Assembly: GCF_030035675.1 (NCBI RefSeq)
Contig: NC_084482.1
Location: 225,661,943-225,725,942, forward strand
Length of the DNA stretch: 64,000 bases
Source: Rhineura floridana
Taxonomy: Eukaryota > Chordata > Lepidosauria > Squamata > Rhineuridae
Direction of reading: 5' to 3'
The first letter of the stretch is position 1. Each line of letters opens with the position of its first letter. Position numbers and translations under genes: made by a program. The notes under the pieces were generated by a model that was given only the letters and a program-made list of their open reading frames with translations, ran no database searches and had not been told where the DNA came from. Positions 22,061-35,067 of the stretch are shown in pieces.

Positions 22061-22206
22061 AGCATGAAAGGGGATTGTTAGCTACTGAAAAAAGTCTTCT
22101 CAGTGACTGACTCATCTCCTTTCACTCTGATTGGCTCTAATCAGCAGGAAAGAACAAGCATGTTAGAAGACTCTTCTCAGTGGCTCACACACTCCCCTTT
22201 CATGCT
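22061..22206. mobile_element. MITE M2
   Basis: Same element as M1 at the equivalent place in the duplicated segment: AGCATGAAAGGGGATTGTTA ... CACACACTCCCCTTTCATGC. It inserted before the duplication. Confidence 0.75.
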
Positions 22207-23125
22207 GATGCTGGAGACATTGGGACCCTGCTCCCCAAAATGTAAGAGGTCCAAGACCCCCTGAGACCTTGGACAACCACACCCCTGGTTGACCCATGGC
22301 CATCTTCAGGCTGAGCAGCCACCTCCCCCAAACCCAGCCCCACCTTTGCTTCCAGCAGGTGACTAGGGGAGCGGAAATAACCATAATATGACATTTGCAA
22401 AAGTAAAAATAAAGAGGCTTACATTAGTTTTACTTGCTTACTATCCGGAATAGAAGAAAGGGTTAAAAGTTCTTATATTAAAATTTATATCCTGCCCTTC
22501 CTCCCCATGGGAGCGCAGGGCAGCAAATAAAAACAACACTCTAAAACATCTAAAACAGACTTTGAAATATATTAAAACAAAACATCTGTTTAAAAACCCT
22601 GGTCTGCAGGGCGACGTGTTTCCTCTGAAGCTCTGATTTGATGGAATGCAGCCCTCCAGGGCTTGGGCTCTGTCAGTTTCTGAGGGCAGCTTCTTAGCTC
22701 TTATTTAGTAGTCAAGTGCTTCTTGCCAATTACAAAATAACACCATTGGACCATTACATGCCAAGGGCACCCAAAGGCTGGTATGTTCTTGGCATAAGTG
22801 AGGCCACAAGAAGTCATTCAGAAACCTTCTCCAGAATTGGCCTCCACAGTCACTTACGGAAGACCTTACCCTGGAAGACAATCTTACTCGGCCACCTGAA
22901 AGAATGAATGTTGAAAGGGAATATCACCCAGAAATTAACCTTTTCATCACCTGTTACAGAGATCCACCTTGAGAGTATTAAGCTTGGGTCTGACTGTTCA
23001 CTGTATCCCACTTCATCAAGACCTGGAGCTCATCCTGCTTGTGACATCATACATGACATCATTATCAAATCTTGATTCCAGAGTAGGCTGTATCCATGCT
23101 CAATAAAGCCCTCAACTAAGCCAAC
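22207..23125. other. Intergenic block copy between units A and B
   Basis: Almost identical to 6423-7330, including the minus-strand LINE tail near 22460-22570. No gene seen. It ends where 7330-8110 of the A copy is missing, so B lost about 0.8 kb of 3' flank. Confidence 0.6.
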
Positions 23126-23139
23126 TTCAGACTGATCCT

Positions 23140-23325
23140 TGGATATATTCATAGGGTTTTCATGGCAAGAAGTATTCAGAGGTGGTTTACCATTGCCTTC
23201 CTCTAAGCCTACAGCACCCGGTATTCCTAGTCGGTTTCCCATCCAAGTACTAACCAGGCCTAACCCTGCTCAGCTTCCGAGAGCAGATAAGATTGGGCGT
23301 GTTCCGTGCAGTACGGCCATTGGCA
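23140..23325 (-). mobile_element. 5S rRNA-derived SINE in unit B
   Basis: The minus strand shows the 5S head (GTTAGTACTTGGATGGGAAA, GAAGCTGAGCAGGGTTAGGC) then AGAGGAAGGCAATGGTAAAC and the tail TACTTCTTGCCATGAAAACC. The right junction (TTGGCAACTACATACT) equals that of the SINE at 8113-8254, so it is the same insertion inherited by duplication. Confidence 0.8.
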
Positions 23326-23412
23326 ACTACATACTTAACATTGGTAAATGCATTGGTCACCTAAATTCCACCAGTCCCCTACTTTAAAGACATAGAGTAA
23401 GGCTCACACTTG

Positions 23413-23418
23413 TTTATT
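23413..23418 (-). terminator. AATAAA signal of ZNF B
   Basis: AATAAA in GTGTAATAAACAAG on the minus strand, at the position equivalent to 8346-8351. The B reading frame now stops earlier, at 23497. Confidence 0.5.
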
Positions 23419-23496
23419 ACACATTCCATTCATTTACAGTTTCTCTCTTTCATGTAAAGTTACGTTTCTCACTGAAACTCTTTCCACTCACCATGT

Positions 23497-24626
23497 CTAA
23501 ATGGTCTCTCCCCCGTGCATTCTCTGATGTACATTAAGTGCACTGCTCACACTGAAGCTCTTTCCACACTCCATGCACTTAAAGGGTTTCTCCCTTGTGT
23601 GGGTTCTTTCATGTACAGTAAGGGAATACTTTCGACTGAAGCTCTTTCCACACTCCATGCATTGAAATGGTTTCTCCCCTCTGTGTGTTCTGTTATGTAC
23701 CGTAAGTTTACTTCTCACAGTAAACCTCTTTCCACACTCCATGCATTGAAATGGTTTCTCCCCTGTGTGTGTTCTGTGATGTACCATAAGTTTACTGCTC
23801 ACAGTAAAGCTCTTTCCACACTGCATGCATTGAAATGGTTTATCCCCTGTGTGGGTTCGTCGATGTTCAGTCAGGCTACGTTTCGCACTGAAATTCTTTC
23901 CACACTCCCTGCATTTAAAGGGTTTCTCACCTGTGTGGGTTATTTGATGTGAAGTTAAAAGATCATTTCGAATAAAACACTTTCCGCACTCCTTGCATTT
24001 AAATGGTCTCTCCCCGGTGTGTGTTCTGCGATGTGAAGTAAGGTTACCACTCTTACTAAAACTCTTTCCACACTCCATACATTTAAATGGTTTCTCCCCC
24101 GTGTGTGTTCGTAGATGTACGGTAATATGACTGCTCACTCTAAAACCTTTTCCACAGTCTGTGCATTTAAAAGGTTTCTCCCCTGTGTGTATTCTGTGAT
24201 GTACCTTAAGTTTACTGCTAGCGCTGAATCTTTTCCCACACTCCACGCATTCAAATCTCTTCTCCCCTGTGTGTGTTCGTTGATGTGAAGTTAAGTTACT
24301 TCTCTTACTGAAATCTTTTCCACACTCCATGCATTTAAAGGGTTTATCCCCTGCATGGGTTGTTTGATGTGAAGTAAGGGAATAATTCTGACAGAAGCTC
24401 TTTCCACACTCTGTGCATTTAAACAGCTTCTTCTCTGTGTGGATTCTTTGATGCAAAATCTGAGAAACAGAGAATTTCTTCCTTCCATTCTTTGACTGGT
24501 TCCTTTCAGATGTTTTGGGTCCCCTGTGATTTCCAAACATCTCTTTTTTTGGTTCACACTTGGCCAATCTTACCAGTGACACCATCGGTGGTTCCCTATA
24601 ATTCTCATTCTTCTGCACATCATTTG
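23497..24626 (-). CDS. ZNF B terminal exon: 11 C2H2 zinc fingers
   Basis: Paralogue of the ZNF A finger exon. The acceptor CCCCCTCAG precedes 24626, and the first bases CA complete a codon from a KRAB exon ending in G (Ala), giving [14 protein letters not shown] and 375 residues. The linker region is nearly the same as in A. It is followed by 11 intact fingers with helices such as [40 protein letters not shown] and VSSALNVH. The last finger runs into GGETI and a stop: a small shift there removes a further finger still visible at about 23430-23500. No KRAB exon exists between here and unit C; the nearest in the right direction is 34941-35067, in phase. Confidence 0.85.
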
Positions 24627-25340
24627 CTGAGGGGGAAGAGGGAGAAAAAAATAATGTTGGAATTTCAAGGCAAAGACAAAGGATCACATTACAGATCAAG
24701 CCCAACAAGCTACTTCTCAATTTTTCCATCTCCACAGTTCTCCCCCTTTCTGTTTCTATGCCCAGCTGAAACCAAGGTTATCTGAATATTCTACAGCGTC
24801 ACACAACATGAATTCCTCTCAGGTCCATATTCCACTTCGTATCACTAGGCCCAGAGGTGTCTTGTTTTTCCTTCTACTGTGATACAATGGAGATATATTT
24901 CTAAAATAATGTAAGAAGTGGGGTTAAGGGGAAAAGGAATGCAGAAATGAAATTACTTTTTCTAGGAGAATAATACTGGCTTGGAAAATTACTCTTACAA
25001 TATATCAGCAGAAGACGAACAAATTAAATTCATTCCCCACATTTCGGCATTAATTTCTGATTTTTTAACAAATCATCCTCCTTTTTCTAGGAGAATAATA
25101 CTGGCTTGGAAAATTACTCTTACAATATATCAGCAGAAGACGAACATATTAAATTGATTCCCCACATTTCGGCATTAATTTCTGATTTTTTAACAAATCA
25201 TCCTCATTTTTGTAGAGAGTTGACTAATGTACACATTTTTGCCAGCCGTTTCTTGTCACATAATGCATTTTGCATGTTATTTTGACTCATATATTCATTC
25301 ATGCACACTTTCTCCTAATATATCATTTTTGCAAACATTG
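24627..25340 (-). other. Intron of ZNF B
   Basis: Matches the A intron 10170-10790. It contains a 125-bp tandem duplication (24956-25205) missing from A. Confidence 0.6.
24956..25205. repeat. 125-bp tandem duplication
   Basis: Copies 24956-25080 and 25081-25205 start with CTTTTTCTAGGAGAATAATA and differ at only about three bases, so the duplication is recent and private to B. Confidence 0.9.
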
Positions 25341-26840
25341 GTTTATTTATTTATTTAAAATATTTCTATCCCGCCCTTCTACCCTGCAACAGGGCACTCA
25401 GGGTGGCTACAATAAAAACACAAAACATTACAGTAGATTAAAATGCATAAAATACTATTAAAATACATAAAATGCATTATGCACATACATACATAAAATG
25501 CAATTCTGTATATCCATACATATATGTGCATGCACGTATAAAAACGTGAGACTAAAAGAACTTAAGATTTAAAAATGAAGAATAAAAAGCTTAAACCAGT
25601 GTCAGGCTGACCCGTCAGTCCCAACCAAAGGCTCTCCGGAACAAAATAGTTTTGACAAGTTTCCGGAAGGCCATCAGGGAGGGAGCAAAGCGGGCTTCTT
25701 GGGGCAGGGAATTCCAAAGTCTGGGAGCCACAATTGAAAAGGCTCTCTCCCGCATGCCTGTCAATCTAACTTCTTTCATTCCAGGCATGCAGAGAAGAAC
25801 GGAGGTAGATGATCTTAGATGCAGGCTAGGAACATATGGACGTAAGCGGTCCCTTAAGTTAACCGGTCCACGGCCATTTAGGGCTTTACAGGTCAAAACC
25901 AGCACTTTGAATTGGGCCTGGAAACAAATTGGGAGCCAGTGGAGTCGATAAAGCACAAGGGTGATATGCTCCCTGCGCCGTGCTCCAGTTAACATTCTGG
26001 CTATTGCATTTTGAACCAACTGCAATTTCCAAACCATTTTCAAAGGCATAGAGTGCGTTACAGTAATCAAGCCTCAATGTCACCAATGCATGTGTCACCG
26101 TGGCCAAGTCAGATGCTTCCGGGAATGGACGCAGGTGGTAGACCATTTTGAGATGGCCAAAAGCCCCCCTGGCTACCGCAGCCACCTGATATTCCAGCAG
26201 CAGGGCAGGATCCAGAAGAACTCCCAGACTGAGTACCTGCTTCTTCAAGAGGCGTGCAACCCCATCGAGAACAGGTTGCAACCCTATCCCTAGGGCAGTT
26301 TTTCCCTTGGCCAGCAACTCTTCCGTCTTGTCTGGATTAAGTTTCAGTTTGTTTGCCCACATCCAGCCCTTCACAGCCTCCAGGCACCTGTTCAGGACAA
26401 ACAGTCCCATCTTGCCATCAGATGGAAGGGAGAGATAGAGTTGAGTGTCATCAGCATATTGATGACATTGCACTCCAAATCTCTGGATGACTTCTCCCAG
26501 TGGTTTCATATAAATGTTAAAGAGCATGGGAGACAAAATGGAACCCTGAGGTACCCCGTAGGCCAATGGCCAGGGGGCCAAGCAGTAGTCTCCCAGCACC
26601 ACCTTCTGGGTTCTGTCCATGAGGTAGGAATGGAGCTACTGTAAAACAGTGCCTGTAAGACCCATCCCAGGAAGACAGCTCAGAAGGATACCATGATCGA
26701 TGGTATCAAAGGCCGCCGAGAGGTCCAGCAGCACTAAAAGGGATGCACTCCCCCTGTTCGATGCCTGGCGTAGGTCATCAAGCAGGGCGACCAGGGCAGT
26801 CTCTGTCCCATGACCAGGCCTGAAGCCTGATTGAAAAGGG
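25341..26840 (-). mobile_element. 5'-truncated L2-like LINE in ZNF B intron
   Basis: The 3' tail at 25341 (TTTATTTATTTATT, CTATCCCGCCCTTCTACCCT) is followed on the minus strand by RT blocks [57 protein letters not shown] and KLNPDKTEELL, and the C-terminal HWLPICFQAQFKVL and RERAFSIVAPRLWNSLP. There is a stop near 26636 and a deletion/frameshift near 26060. It splits host DNA that is continuous in unit A near 10791-10800. Confidence 0.85.
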
Positions 26841-28225
26841 TCTGGTTGGCAAACTACATTGCAAAATTCAAGTAAGTGCAGGTTTTGAAGGATGGCTGTG
26901 TTTTCTGTTCTCATAGTTTCAGAAAGTGCGATTTTCAAATATCAGCAGAACAGTAAATTTTTCTTTTATTTTATTTATTTCACAAAATTTATATACCGCT
27001 TGATTGTAAACACTTCTGAGCGGTTTACAAAGAAAAAATTAAATTATCAATTAAAGAGTTAAAAACAAGTCATTAGAAACATTTTAAAACAAAACAACTA
27101 AAAAAAATTAAACACAACATCTGTTTATATGGATAGACTTGGGTAAACCAAAAGGTTTTAAGCAGGTGCCGAAAGGAATACAGGAACTGAATGCATGTCA
27201 GTTTACAAAAGATATTAACATAATCCACAAAAAAAAATTAAAGGAAAATCAAAAGCCCGTATACATCAAAATAACAACAGGATACTATGCTTACCTGGGA
27301 AAATAAAGTGAAGGAACTATTTAAGAACAGAAGAAGAGCCTGCTGGGTCAGGCCAATGCGCCATCCCCTGCAGCATCTTTTTCTCACAGTGGCCAACCAG
27401 ATGCCCACGGGAAGCTCATAAGCAGGACTTGAGCGCACTCTTCCCTCCTGCCGTTTCCAGCCACTGGTATTCACAAGCGTGCTGCCTCCCCGCACGGAGA
27501 CATGAATTTGTCTAACCCCTTTTAAAGCCATCAAAGAGAGGGAGAAAAACTTTTCTCTATGTGCAATATTTCCTCATAGGGAAGTTGCTACATAAGAACC
27601 TACGTCGGTTCCATCACCAACTGTTCTAGGGCACAGTCATTGAAGAGATGTAGAAATTTTACTTCCATGTCATGACTGGAACACCCTGTCTATGTGAGGG
27701 TAGTTCAAAGTCCCTCAATACTACAACATTTCCTAATTTGGGTGCTTCCTCTCAAAAATGCCAATAACAACATTTCATACATCAAAATGATTTAAAACCT
27801 TTTTTAAAATTTAACAGAAATAGAGGCTGGGATAAATATGTCCATTTTAAGAGGTTGGTTGAAAAAAGGAAGATCTTCAATAGGCACCCAAATGAAAATA
27901 GAGACGGCGCCTGTCTGATATGTAATGGGAAGGAGTTCCAAAGGCTAGATGCCACCACAGTAAAGATCAGTTCCTATGCCATACAGAATGGATGTCCTGA
28001 TGAGATGTTACATGCAAGAGGCCCTCTCCTGCACATTGCAGTGATTGGTTGGATATATAAGAGATGATCTAGGTATCCTGGTCCCAAGTGGTACAGGATT
28101 GTAATCTTTGGTAGACTGTAAGATTAAACTTAACTACACATTTACCATTGCTAAATACTACATTGGTCCACCTAAGTTCCACCAGTCCTCTACTTTAAAC
28201 ACGTAGAGTAAGGCTCACACTGAAG
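26841..28225 (-). other. Junction of units B and C
   Basis: 26841-26930 still matches the A intron (10795-10880), then B homology ends. Next come a minus-strand LINE tail (about 26960-27120), an antisense CR1-like 3' fragment (27325-27545, GCCTGCTGGGTCAGGCCAAT), a decayed CR1 endonuclease fragment (27600-27720) and, from about 27780, sequence matching the 3' flank of ZNF A (7900-8345) that belongs to unit C. The site that holds a SINE in A and B is empty here (near 28134). Confidence 0.6.
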
Positions 28226-28231
28226 TTTATT
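28226..28231 (-). terminator. AATAAA signal of ZNF C
   Basis: CAGAATAAACTTC on the minus strand, conserved with unit A although the reading frame is broken. Confidence 0.45.
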
Positions 28232-29440
<1,209 letters not shown>

Positions 29441-30709
29441 TCATCTGTTGAGGGGCAGGAGGGAGGAAGATAATCACATTGAAATTTCAAGGCAAAGACA
29501 AAGGATCTCATCATAAATCAAGCCCAATTAGTTGCTTCTTGGTTTCTGCATCTCCACAATTCTCCCCCTTTCTGTTTCTATGCCCAGCTGAAATCAAGGT
29601 TATCTGAATATTCTGCAGTGTCACACAACATGAATTCCTCTCAGGTCCATATCGCACTTCATGTCACTAGGCCCAGATGTGTCTTGTCTTTTCTGCTACT
29701 GTGATACAACTGAGATGTACTCTAAAACAATATGCAGTAAGAAGATGGGTAAGAGACATGCCGCAAGGTTGAAACTGGACACTGATTCCTATGAATTTGA
29801 TTGCAGTCAGAAGAGGTGGTCAGAGAGAAATATAGGAACACGGGAAGTTGTATGGAATCAACACTATACAAATTTGAGATGATGCTCTGAACTGTAAGGG
29901 GAACTCCTTACCAGTCAACACACAGCAGGGTGTACAATTCACTGGCAACCTTTCAATTTAGCCACAGGTATTGCATCATCGTATTGTTCCCATTACAACC
30001 TTTCCCAAGATATTCTTCAAATCCATACCTGCTGATCTCTCCCCTTCCTCAGAGCCCTGTCCAACTGGTTCTTTACCTTCAAGTGTGGAGATGAAGCCCA
30101 AATTGCATATTTCTTTCTTTGAAGCTAGTTCACTCTGAATCCAAATTGTCCAGGCATTACATGTACACCCATTGCCATGGCCCCCTCCCAAAAGCAAAAG
30201 AGGCAGGGTCCTAGATCTTCTGGGGATCTCATTGCAACTTGAGATCCTGCTGGGACATAGATCTAAGAAATAAGTAAATGTTGTGAATAGGTAACTGTAT
30301 ATCAAGCTCAGCTGAGTGGGACAACGGAAAACAATTCACCTATCTTAATTTGGGAGATTTCTCAGAAGAGGGAAAGGCAAGCTCAACCTGGACACCACCC
30401 CTCCTCTTCATAAGAACAGCCCTGCAGGATCAGATCGCAGCCTATCTAGTCCAGCATCCTCACAGTGCCTAGGTAGATCAGTATGGGAAGTCCACAAGGA
30501 GGACATAAAGACAACATCCGTCTGCAGCTATGCTTCCCCTGAATCGAGAGGTGGCACATAGCCATCATGCTTCCCTGGGCCCTTTCAGAGGAAGGGTGGG
30601 AAAGAATGATTGTGGGTGGCAATACCAGGCCCCAAGAATAATTTCATAATGGGGATGTGCTGTGATTCCCCTGATCAAAATGTTCAGGGAGATCCTGAGA
30701 TGAAGCACC
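29441..30709 (-). other. ZNF C intron, collinear with unit A
   Basis: Matches 13130-14270 of A with small indels, including the antisense CR1-like fragment near 30410-30560. No exon seen. Confidence 0.6.
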
Positions 30710-31146
30710 CAAAAGAAGTTATGCTGTAGTAATGGGTGACTTCAGCTCCCTTCACACAGACAGGTGAGATTCCCTGAATGACTATGTCCTAAAGCAGTTG
30801 GTCCGTGAACTGAACAGATGAGGGTCACCTTGGACTTAATCTGAAATGGCGCTCAGGATCTGGTGTGAGATGTGTTGGTGAACCAACTGGGAGCAGTGAT
30901 CATAGTACCATTAAATTAAACATACATGCAAATGGCCAAGAAAACCCCACACGATCACATTCAAAGGAAGAAACTTCTCAAAAATGAGGAGAATGGTAAA
31001 AAGGAGGTTGAAAGGCAAAGTCAAGGGGAACAAATTATTCCAAAATGCTTGGGAGCTGTTTAAAAACACAATATTAGAAGCTCCACTGGAACATATACCA
31101 CCGTTCAGGAAAGGTATGATCAGGGCCAAGAGGATGCCGTGGTAAA
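30710..31146 (+). mobile_element. CR1 LINE relic in unit C
   Basis: Same relic as 14271-14700 (GTAATGGGTGACTTCAGCTC and following). It breaks at 31146 where a DNA-transposon-like segment begins. Confidence 0.65.
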
Positions 31147-31149
31147 TAA

Positions 31150-31970
31150 GCAGAGTCAGACACCTTTAGAGTCGGGCACCTTTACGGCCCTGCTTTCCGG
31201 TACTTCGCTTCTCGGCGCTTTGCTAATGCGGCAGTTTTGAATTTTATCCACGTTCCATATGTTCAGCGCTTGTTCCGTTTTTGCAGCGGAAAATAGCCAG
31301 AATGCAGAGAGACGCTGAGTGCACAAATTGATGGTGCCCGACACCCTCCTTGGACTCAGCTGCTGAGAGCGTTGTCAGAGCTTGGAAATGTTCCTTTTTA
31401 AAACTACAGTTGGGTTGATGGGAGTTGTAGTTCAAAAAAGGAACGTTTCCAAGCTCTGACAACGCTCTCAGCAGCTGAGTCCGAGGAGGGCGTCAGGCGC
31501 CATTTTTGGTGATTCAGTCTGATTCAGCATTTGTGCGTTCTGCGTCTCTCTGTACTGTATTATGGCTATTTTCCAAACTTTCAAAAGTTAAGGTTATCAT
31601 ATCTTACATTATACAGTACAATGTTTATATATACTGTATAAATATATATAATAATTTATAATATATAAGTAATTTATATAATTTACTGCCACCGTAAGGA
31701 AGGTGAGTGAGTGAGCAGGCAGGGGGGAGGGCGAGCCAGGGAGCTGGCAGAGGGTGAATGAGCGGCCACGGGCGGGCCGGCAAGTGGGTGGGCAGCTCCC
31801 TGTCTGCGATTTGGGCAGGGAGTCTGCCACCATAACGAGGGTGAGTGAGCGAGCAAATGGGGGGGAGCAGTGGGAGAGGGCAACACTGTGCCCCACTTTT
31901 CAGTGCTTTTTGGCAGGGGTCTGGTCCCTAACCTGCCGTATGAGTGGGGCCCTACTGTATTGATTTACTT
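31150..31970. mobile_element. DNA-transposon-like segment
   Basis: The left edge (CACCTTTACGGCCCTGCTTT) and the right edge, read in reverse (TACAGTAGGGCCCCACTCAT), look like ends of related non-autonomous DNA transposons. Between them lie the palindrome at 31288-31573, an AT-rich patch (31610-31690) and a GC-rich part. It is absent from unit A at 14700. Classification is uncertain and several elements may be nested. Confidence 0.45.
31288..31573. repeat. 286-bp palindrome with a 17-base loop
   Basis: The left arm (GGAAAATAGCCAGAATGCAG ... CTTGGAAATGTTCC ... AACTACA) pairs with the right arm (TGTAGTTCAAAAAAGGAACG ... GCTATTTTCC). The inner 80 bp, including CAGCTGCTGAGAGCGTTGTC / GACAACGCTCTCAGCAGCTG, are almost perfect. 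Foldback MITE type. Confidence 0.85.
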
Positions 31971-32966
31971 GTTTATTTAAAACTGTTCAGTGTTTTTAAC
32001 ATCTCATATGCCTGCACTGGGGAACCTCCTACCCATGGACCAGTCTTGGCCCACCAGACCTCCCTGTTTGGCTCACAAGGCTGCTTTAGGGAAACCACGC
32101 CCACCTGCCCCATACCTGATTATGCATGACGTCAGATGTGGGGCAGGCAAGGGAACAACCAGGAGCTTAATGTTTGCTGTGCTGGAGCGAGGCGGCTTTC
32201 ACCAGTTCATCAGCTGATGGGCTGTAGGAGGGGGAATCGTCTCCTTCCCCCTTTGAGTGCTTTGCAGCTTTAAGACAGCCGCCATGCTCTCAACAGGGCG
32301 ACTGTTGCACTCAAGTCCTGCTTGCATGCTTCACATGGGCTTGTCTTTGAAAGGGGAAGCGTGGGGAGACTTAGCCCTGCACTAAGTGGTGTGCAGTTAA
32401 AAAATACAAAATAAGCCAAACAAAAATGCCACCTGAAGCAAATAACGTAACAATATTAAAAGGAGATGAAAGCAACTAAGAGAGACCTTCAGAAATCCAC
32501 TGCCAGGGACAGCAAGCTTCCTGTTGTGTGCCAGAAGCCCATATTGCATATTGATTTGTAATATCTAAGTCTAAGAGGCTCTTGCACCATTTCATTTTCT
32601 TTTCTCCAGTTTGAGTGGAGGGTTTTTTATTTAATGCTGGGAAGTCTACCGAGCTCCCAGGCGTATAACATCAAAACAATGATAAAAGCTGTCAGTTCTT
32701 TCCTGACCTTCCTGTTTCCAACTGACACCCGACTGATGCCTGTAATGCAAAAGATGTGCATATCGGCAAATGAATTGAGAGATGGCTATAGACTGAGAAG
32801 TGCGAAAGGTTCCCAAGGTAACATGTCATTTACTCCATCATTTGTCCCTTTTTCTCCTCAAAAAAGGAGTGTGTTAAGCCCCCCAGTTTACCAGTCTCCT
32901 GGACTTGGACACTCGTCGTTCAATTACTTCACGGGAAGACTCCAAAGTTTTCTTTGCCCTGGGACT
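31971..32966. other. Unassigned sequence inserted in unit C
   Basis: No gene or clear domain. Around 32015-32110 the text CACTGGGGAACCTCC resembles hAT-type MITE ends. Open frames are short and without motifs. Confidence 0.4.
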
Positions 32967-33065
32967 TAGTAGGTGAGACTTATTTATTTATTTATTTGTT
33001 TATTTATTTATACTTGTATACCCCCCCACAGCCGAAGCTCTCTGGGCGGTTTACAGTAACTAAAA
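32967..33065 (-). mobile_element. LINE 3' tail
   Basis: (TTTA)n then CCCCACAGCCGAAGCTCTCT and GGGCGGTTTACAGT, the reverse of the common tail ...AAACCGCCCAGAGAGCTT (also at 50895 and, in plus orientation, 62450). Confidence 0.75.
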
Positions 33066-33189
33066 ACATTAAAACAAAGAATTATTCATTCTTTTCCATT
33101 GTTGCATTCTTAAATTTCACAGGATGTCTAGAATTGCATGACTATATCACTGTATAACAGTATATTTTAAAGCTTGACTAATACTATTT

Positions 33190-34020
33190 AACTGAACAGG
33201 CTTTGTGTAACAGCCTCACTGTTCACGCCTAACTTTAGATTGTTTATGAACGAGTTAAAAAGCACAGGTCCCAGTACCAATCCTTGGGGGACTCCACTTT
33301 GTACAGCCCTCCACTGGGAGAACGGTCCATTTATTCCTACTCTCTGCTTCTGGCTACTTAACCAATTCCTGATCCACCAGAGGACCTCTCTTCTTATTCC
33401 ATGACTGCTACGCTTATGCACGAGTCTTCAGTGAGGTACCTTGTTGAAAGCTTTTTGAAAGCCCAACTACAGTATGTCCACTGGATCACCTCTATCTAAA
33501 AGTTTCTCAAAGAATTCTAATAGGTTTGTGAGACAGAACTTATCCTTGCAGAAGCCATGCTGGCTCTGCTTCAGCAAGGCTTGTTCTTCAATAAGCATGC
33601 TTATTTTATCTTTAACAATACTTTCAACCAGTTCCCCTGGGACAGACATTAAGCTAACCAGCCTGTAATTTCTGGGATCTCATTGGGTCCCTTTTGAAAG
33701 ATTGGTGTTGCAATGGCCACTTTCCAGTCCTCATCTATGGAGGTGGATCTGAGGGACAGGTTACATATTTTTGTTAGAAAATCAACAATCTCACATTTGA
33801 GTTCTTGGAGACATTTTGAGTGCATGCTATCTAGACCTGGCAATTTATCCATTTTTATTTTGTCTGTTAAGCCTAGAACTTCATCTCTCATTACCGCTGT
33901 TTGCCTCAGTTCCTCATACTCTCTTCCTGCAAAAAGTTAGTTAAGGTGCAGGGATCTGCCCTATATCCTCCACTGTGAAAACAGATGCAAAACATTCATC
34001 AAGCTTCTCTGCAATCTCCT
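33190..34020 (-). mobile_element. CR1-like LINE, RT region
   Basis: Minus-strand frames contain [44 protein letters not shown]...QHGFCKDKFCLTNLLEFFE and KLPGLDSMHSKCLQEL, which match CR1 RT in the right order. Several frameshifts; the YADD end is lost. Confidence 0.8.
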
Positions 34021-34027
34021 TATCCTG

Positions 34028-34265
34028 CTTTCTTCATGGGCAGCCCCACGTGCAGCACATTAGAGTAGTCCAACTTGGAGGCTACCAGAGCATGGGTAAT
34101 CTGGGCCAGGCCATTCCTATCCAAAAACTGAGCATGGGCGCTCCTAGCCACTGAGGTCACCTGGGCCTCAAGTGACAAAGGTGGTTCTGGAGCACCCCCA
34201 AAGGACGCACCTGGTCCTTAGAGGGGAGTGCAACCCCATTAAGAACAGGTACTTCTGCCAATTCC
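34028..34265 (-). mobile_element. L2-like LINE C-terminal fragment
   Basis: GGGCAGCCCCACGTGCAGCA, CATTAGAGTAGTCCAACTTG and CCTGGTCCTTAGAGGGGAGT are the reverse of the segment coding LDYCN...GLP and the preceding part, compare 18440-18680. Confidence 0.7.
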
Positions 34266-34940
34266 TGGCCACAGGAACCGCCCATGCTTTTTATTGGAAA
34301 AACTATGGATCAGGAACAACCAGAGAATCTTCCTCAATGCAAATGCAAAACAAGTATAGAAGACAGCAATGTTTTCCAGTCCCTACTGGGGATGCTGTGA
34401 GCCTTGTCAAGCTCCAATGCTTGCGGGCAGGATCCAGGTAGACACCAGCCCTGCTCATAGCCAGACGCAAGCACAGCTGTGCCCACCTTGATTCTGCACT
34501 GCCGTCTCCGCCTCTTCCTGCTTCAGAGAGAAAAGCTGACCTTTGGAGCGAGGAGGCAGTGGCTCTTCCCACTGGGGTTTAAGACTACAGAGGGTGAAAT
34601 TATCTGCCCTCTCCTCCCACTGGAAGGGGCCTCTAAGGCCATCAAGTCCAATCCCCTGCTCAGTGCAGGAACCCACATTAAAGCATACTAGCCTTGTCTA
34701 CTGCAACAAGCAATGGATCCCCAGGATCAGAGGTGGACAAACCCTTTCCTGGCATCTGCCACCAAATCTTTCATGTGCAAAGCAGGTACTAACCCCTTGA
34801 GCTGCGGTCCCTCCCCAAATGTCCAGGGCCAAGGCACCCATTTCCATAACAGCATCCCTGCAGTGGAGGGTTAAATGGCACTAATACTAAATCCATACCT
34901 TCAACATTTATCGGTCAAGAAAAAAAACCAGTGTCCTTAC
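34266..34940 (-). other. ZNF C intron with CR1 3' end
   Basis: 34600-34670 holds the reverse of a CR1 3' end (GGAAGGGGCCTCTAAGGCCA). From 34690 the sequence again matches unit A (14973-15222). The rest has no recognised feature. Confidence 0.55.
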
Positions 34941-35067
34941 CTAGTGAGGCCACCATGTCGTATATCTCCTCCGTGACTTCCCTGTGCAGAGCTCTTTGGC
35001 CGGGATCCAGAAGAGCCCACTCCTCCTCCGTGAAATCCACGGCCACCTCCTCAAAGGTCACCGGACC
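34941..35067 (-). CDS. ZNF C KRAB-A box exon
   Basis: 127-bp KRAB-A exon with the donor CTAG|GTAAG and the acceptor CTTCCAG. The product begins [17 protein letters not shown] and continues [14 protein letters not shown] to DMVASL plus one base. Trp of EEW is kept, unlike in A, and the MLE motif is replaced by VTEE, as often in reptile KRABs. It should bind TRIM28 better than the A copy. It follows the linker exon 35810-35969 in phase and can join either the broken C finger exon or the intact B exon (24626-23497), whose phase also fits. Confidence 0.85.
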
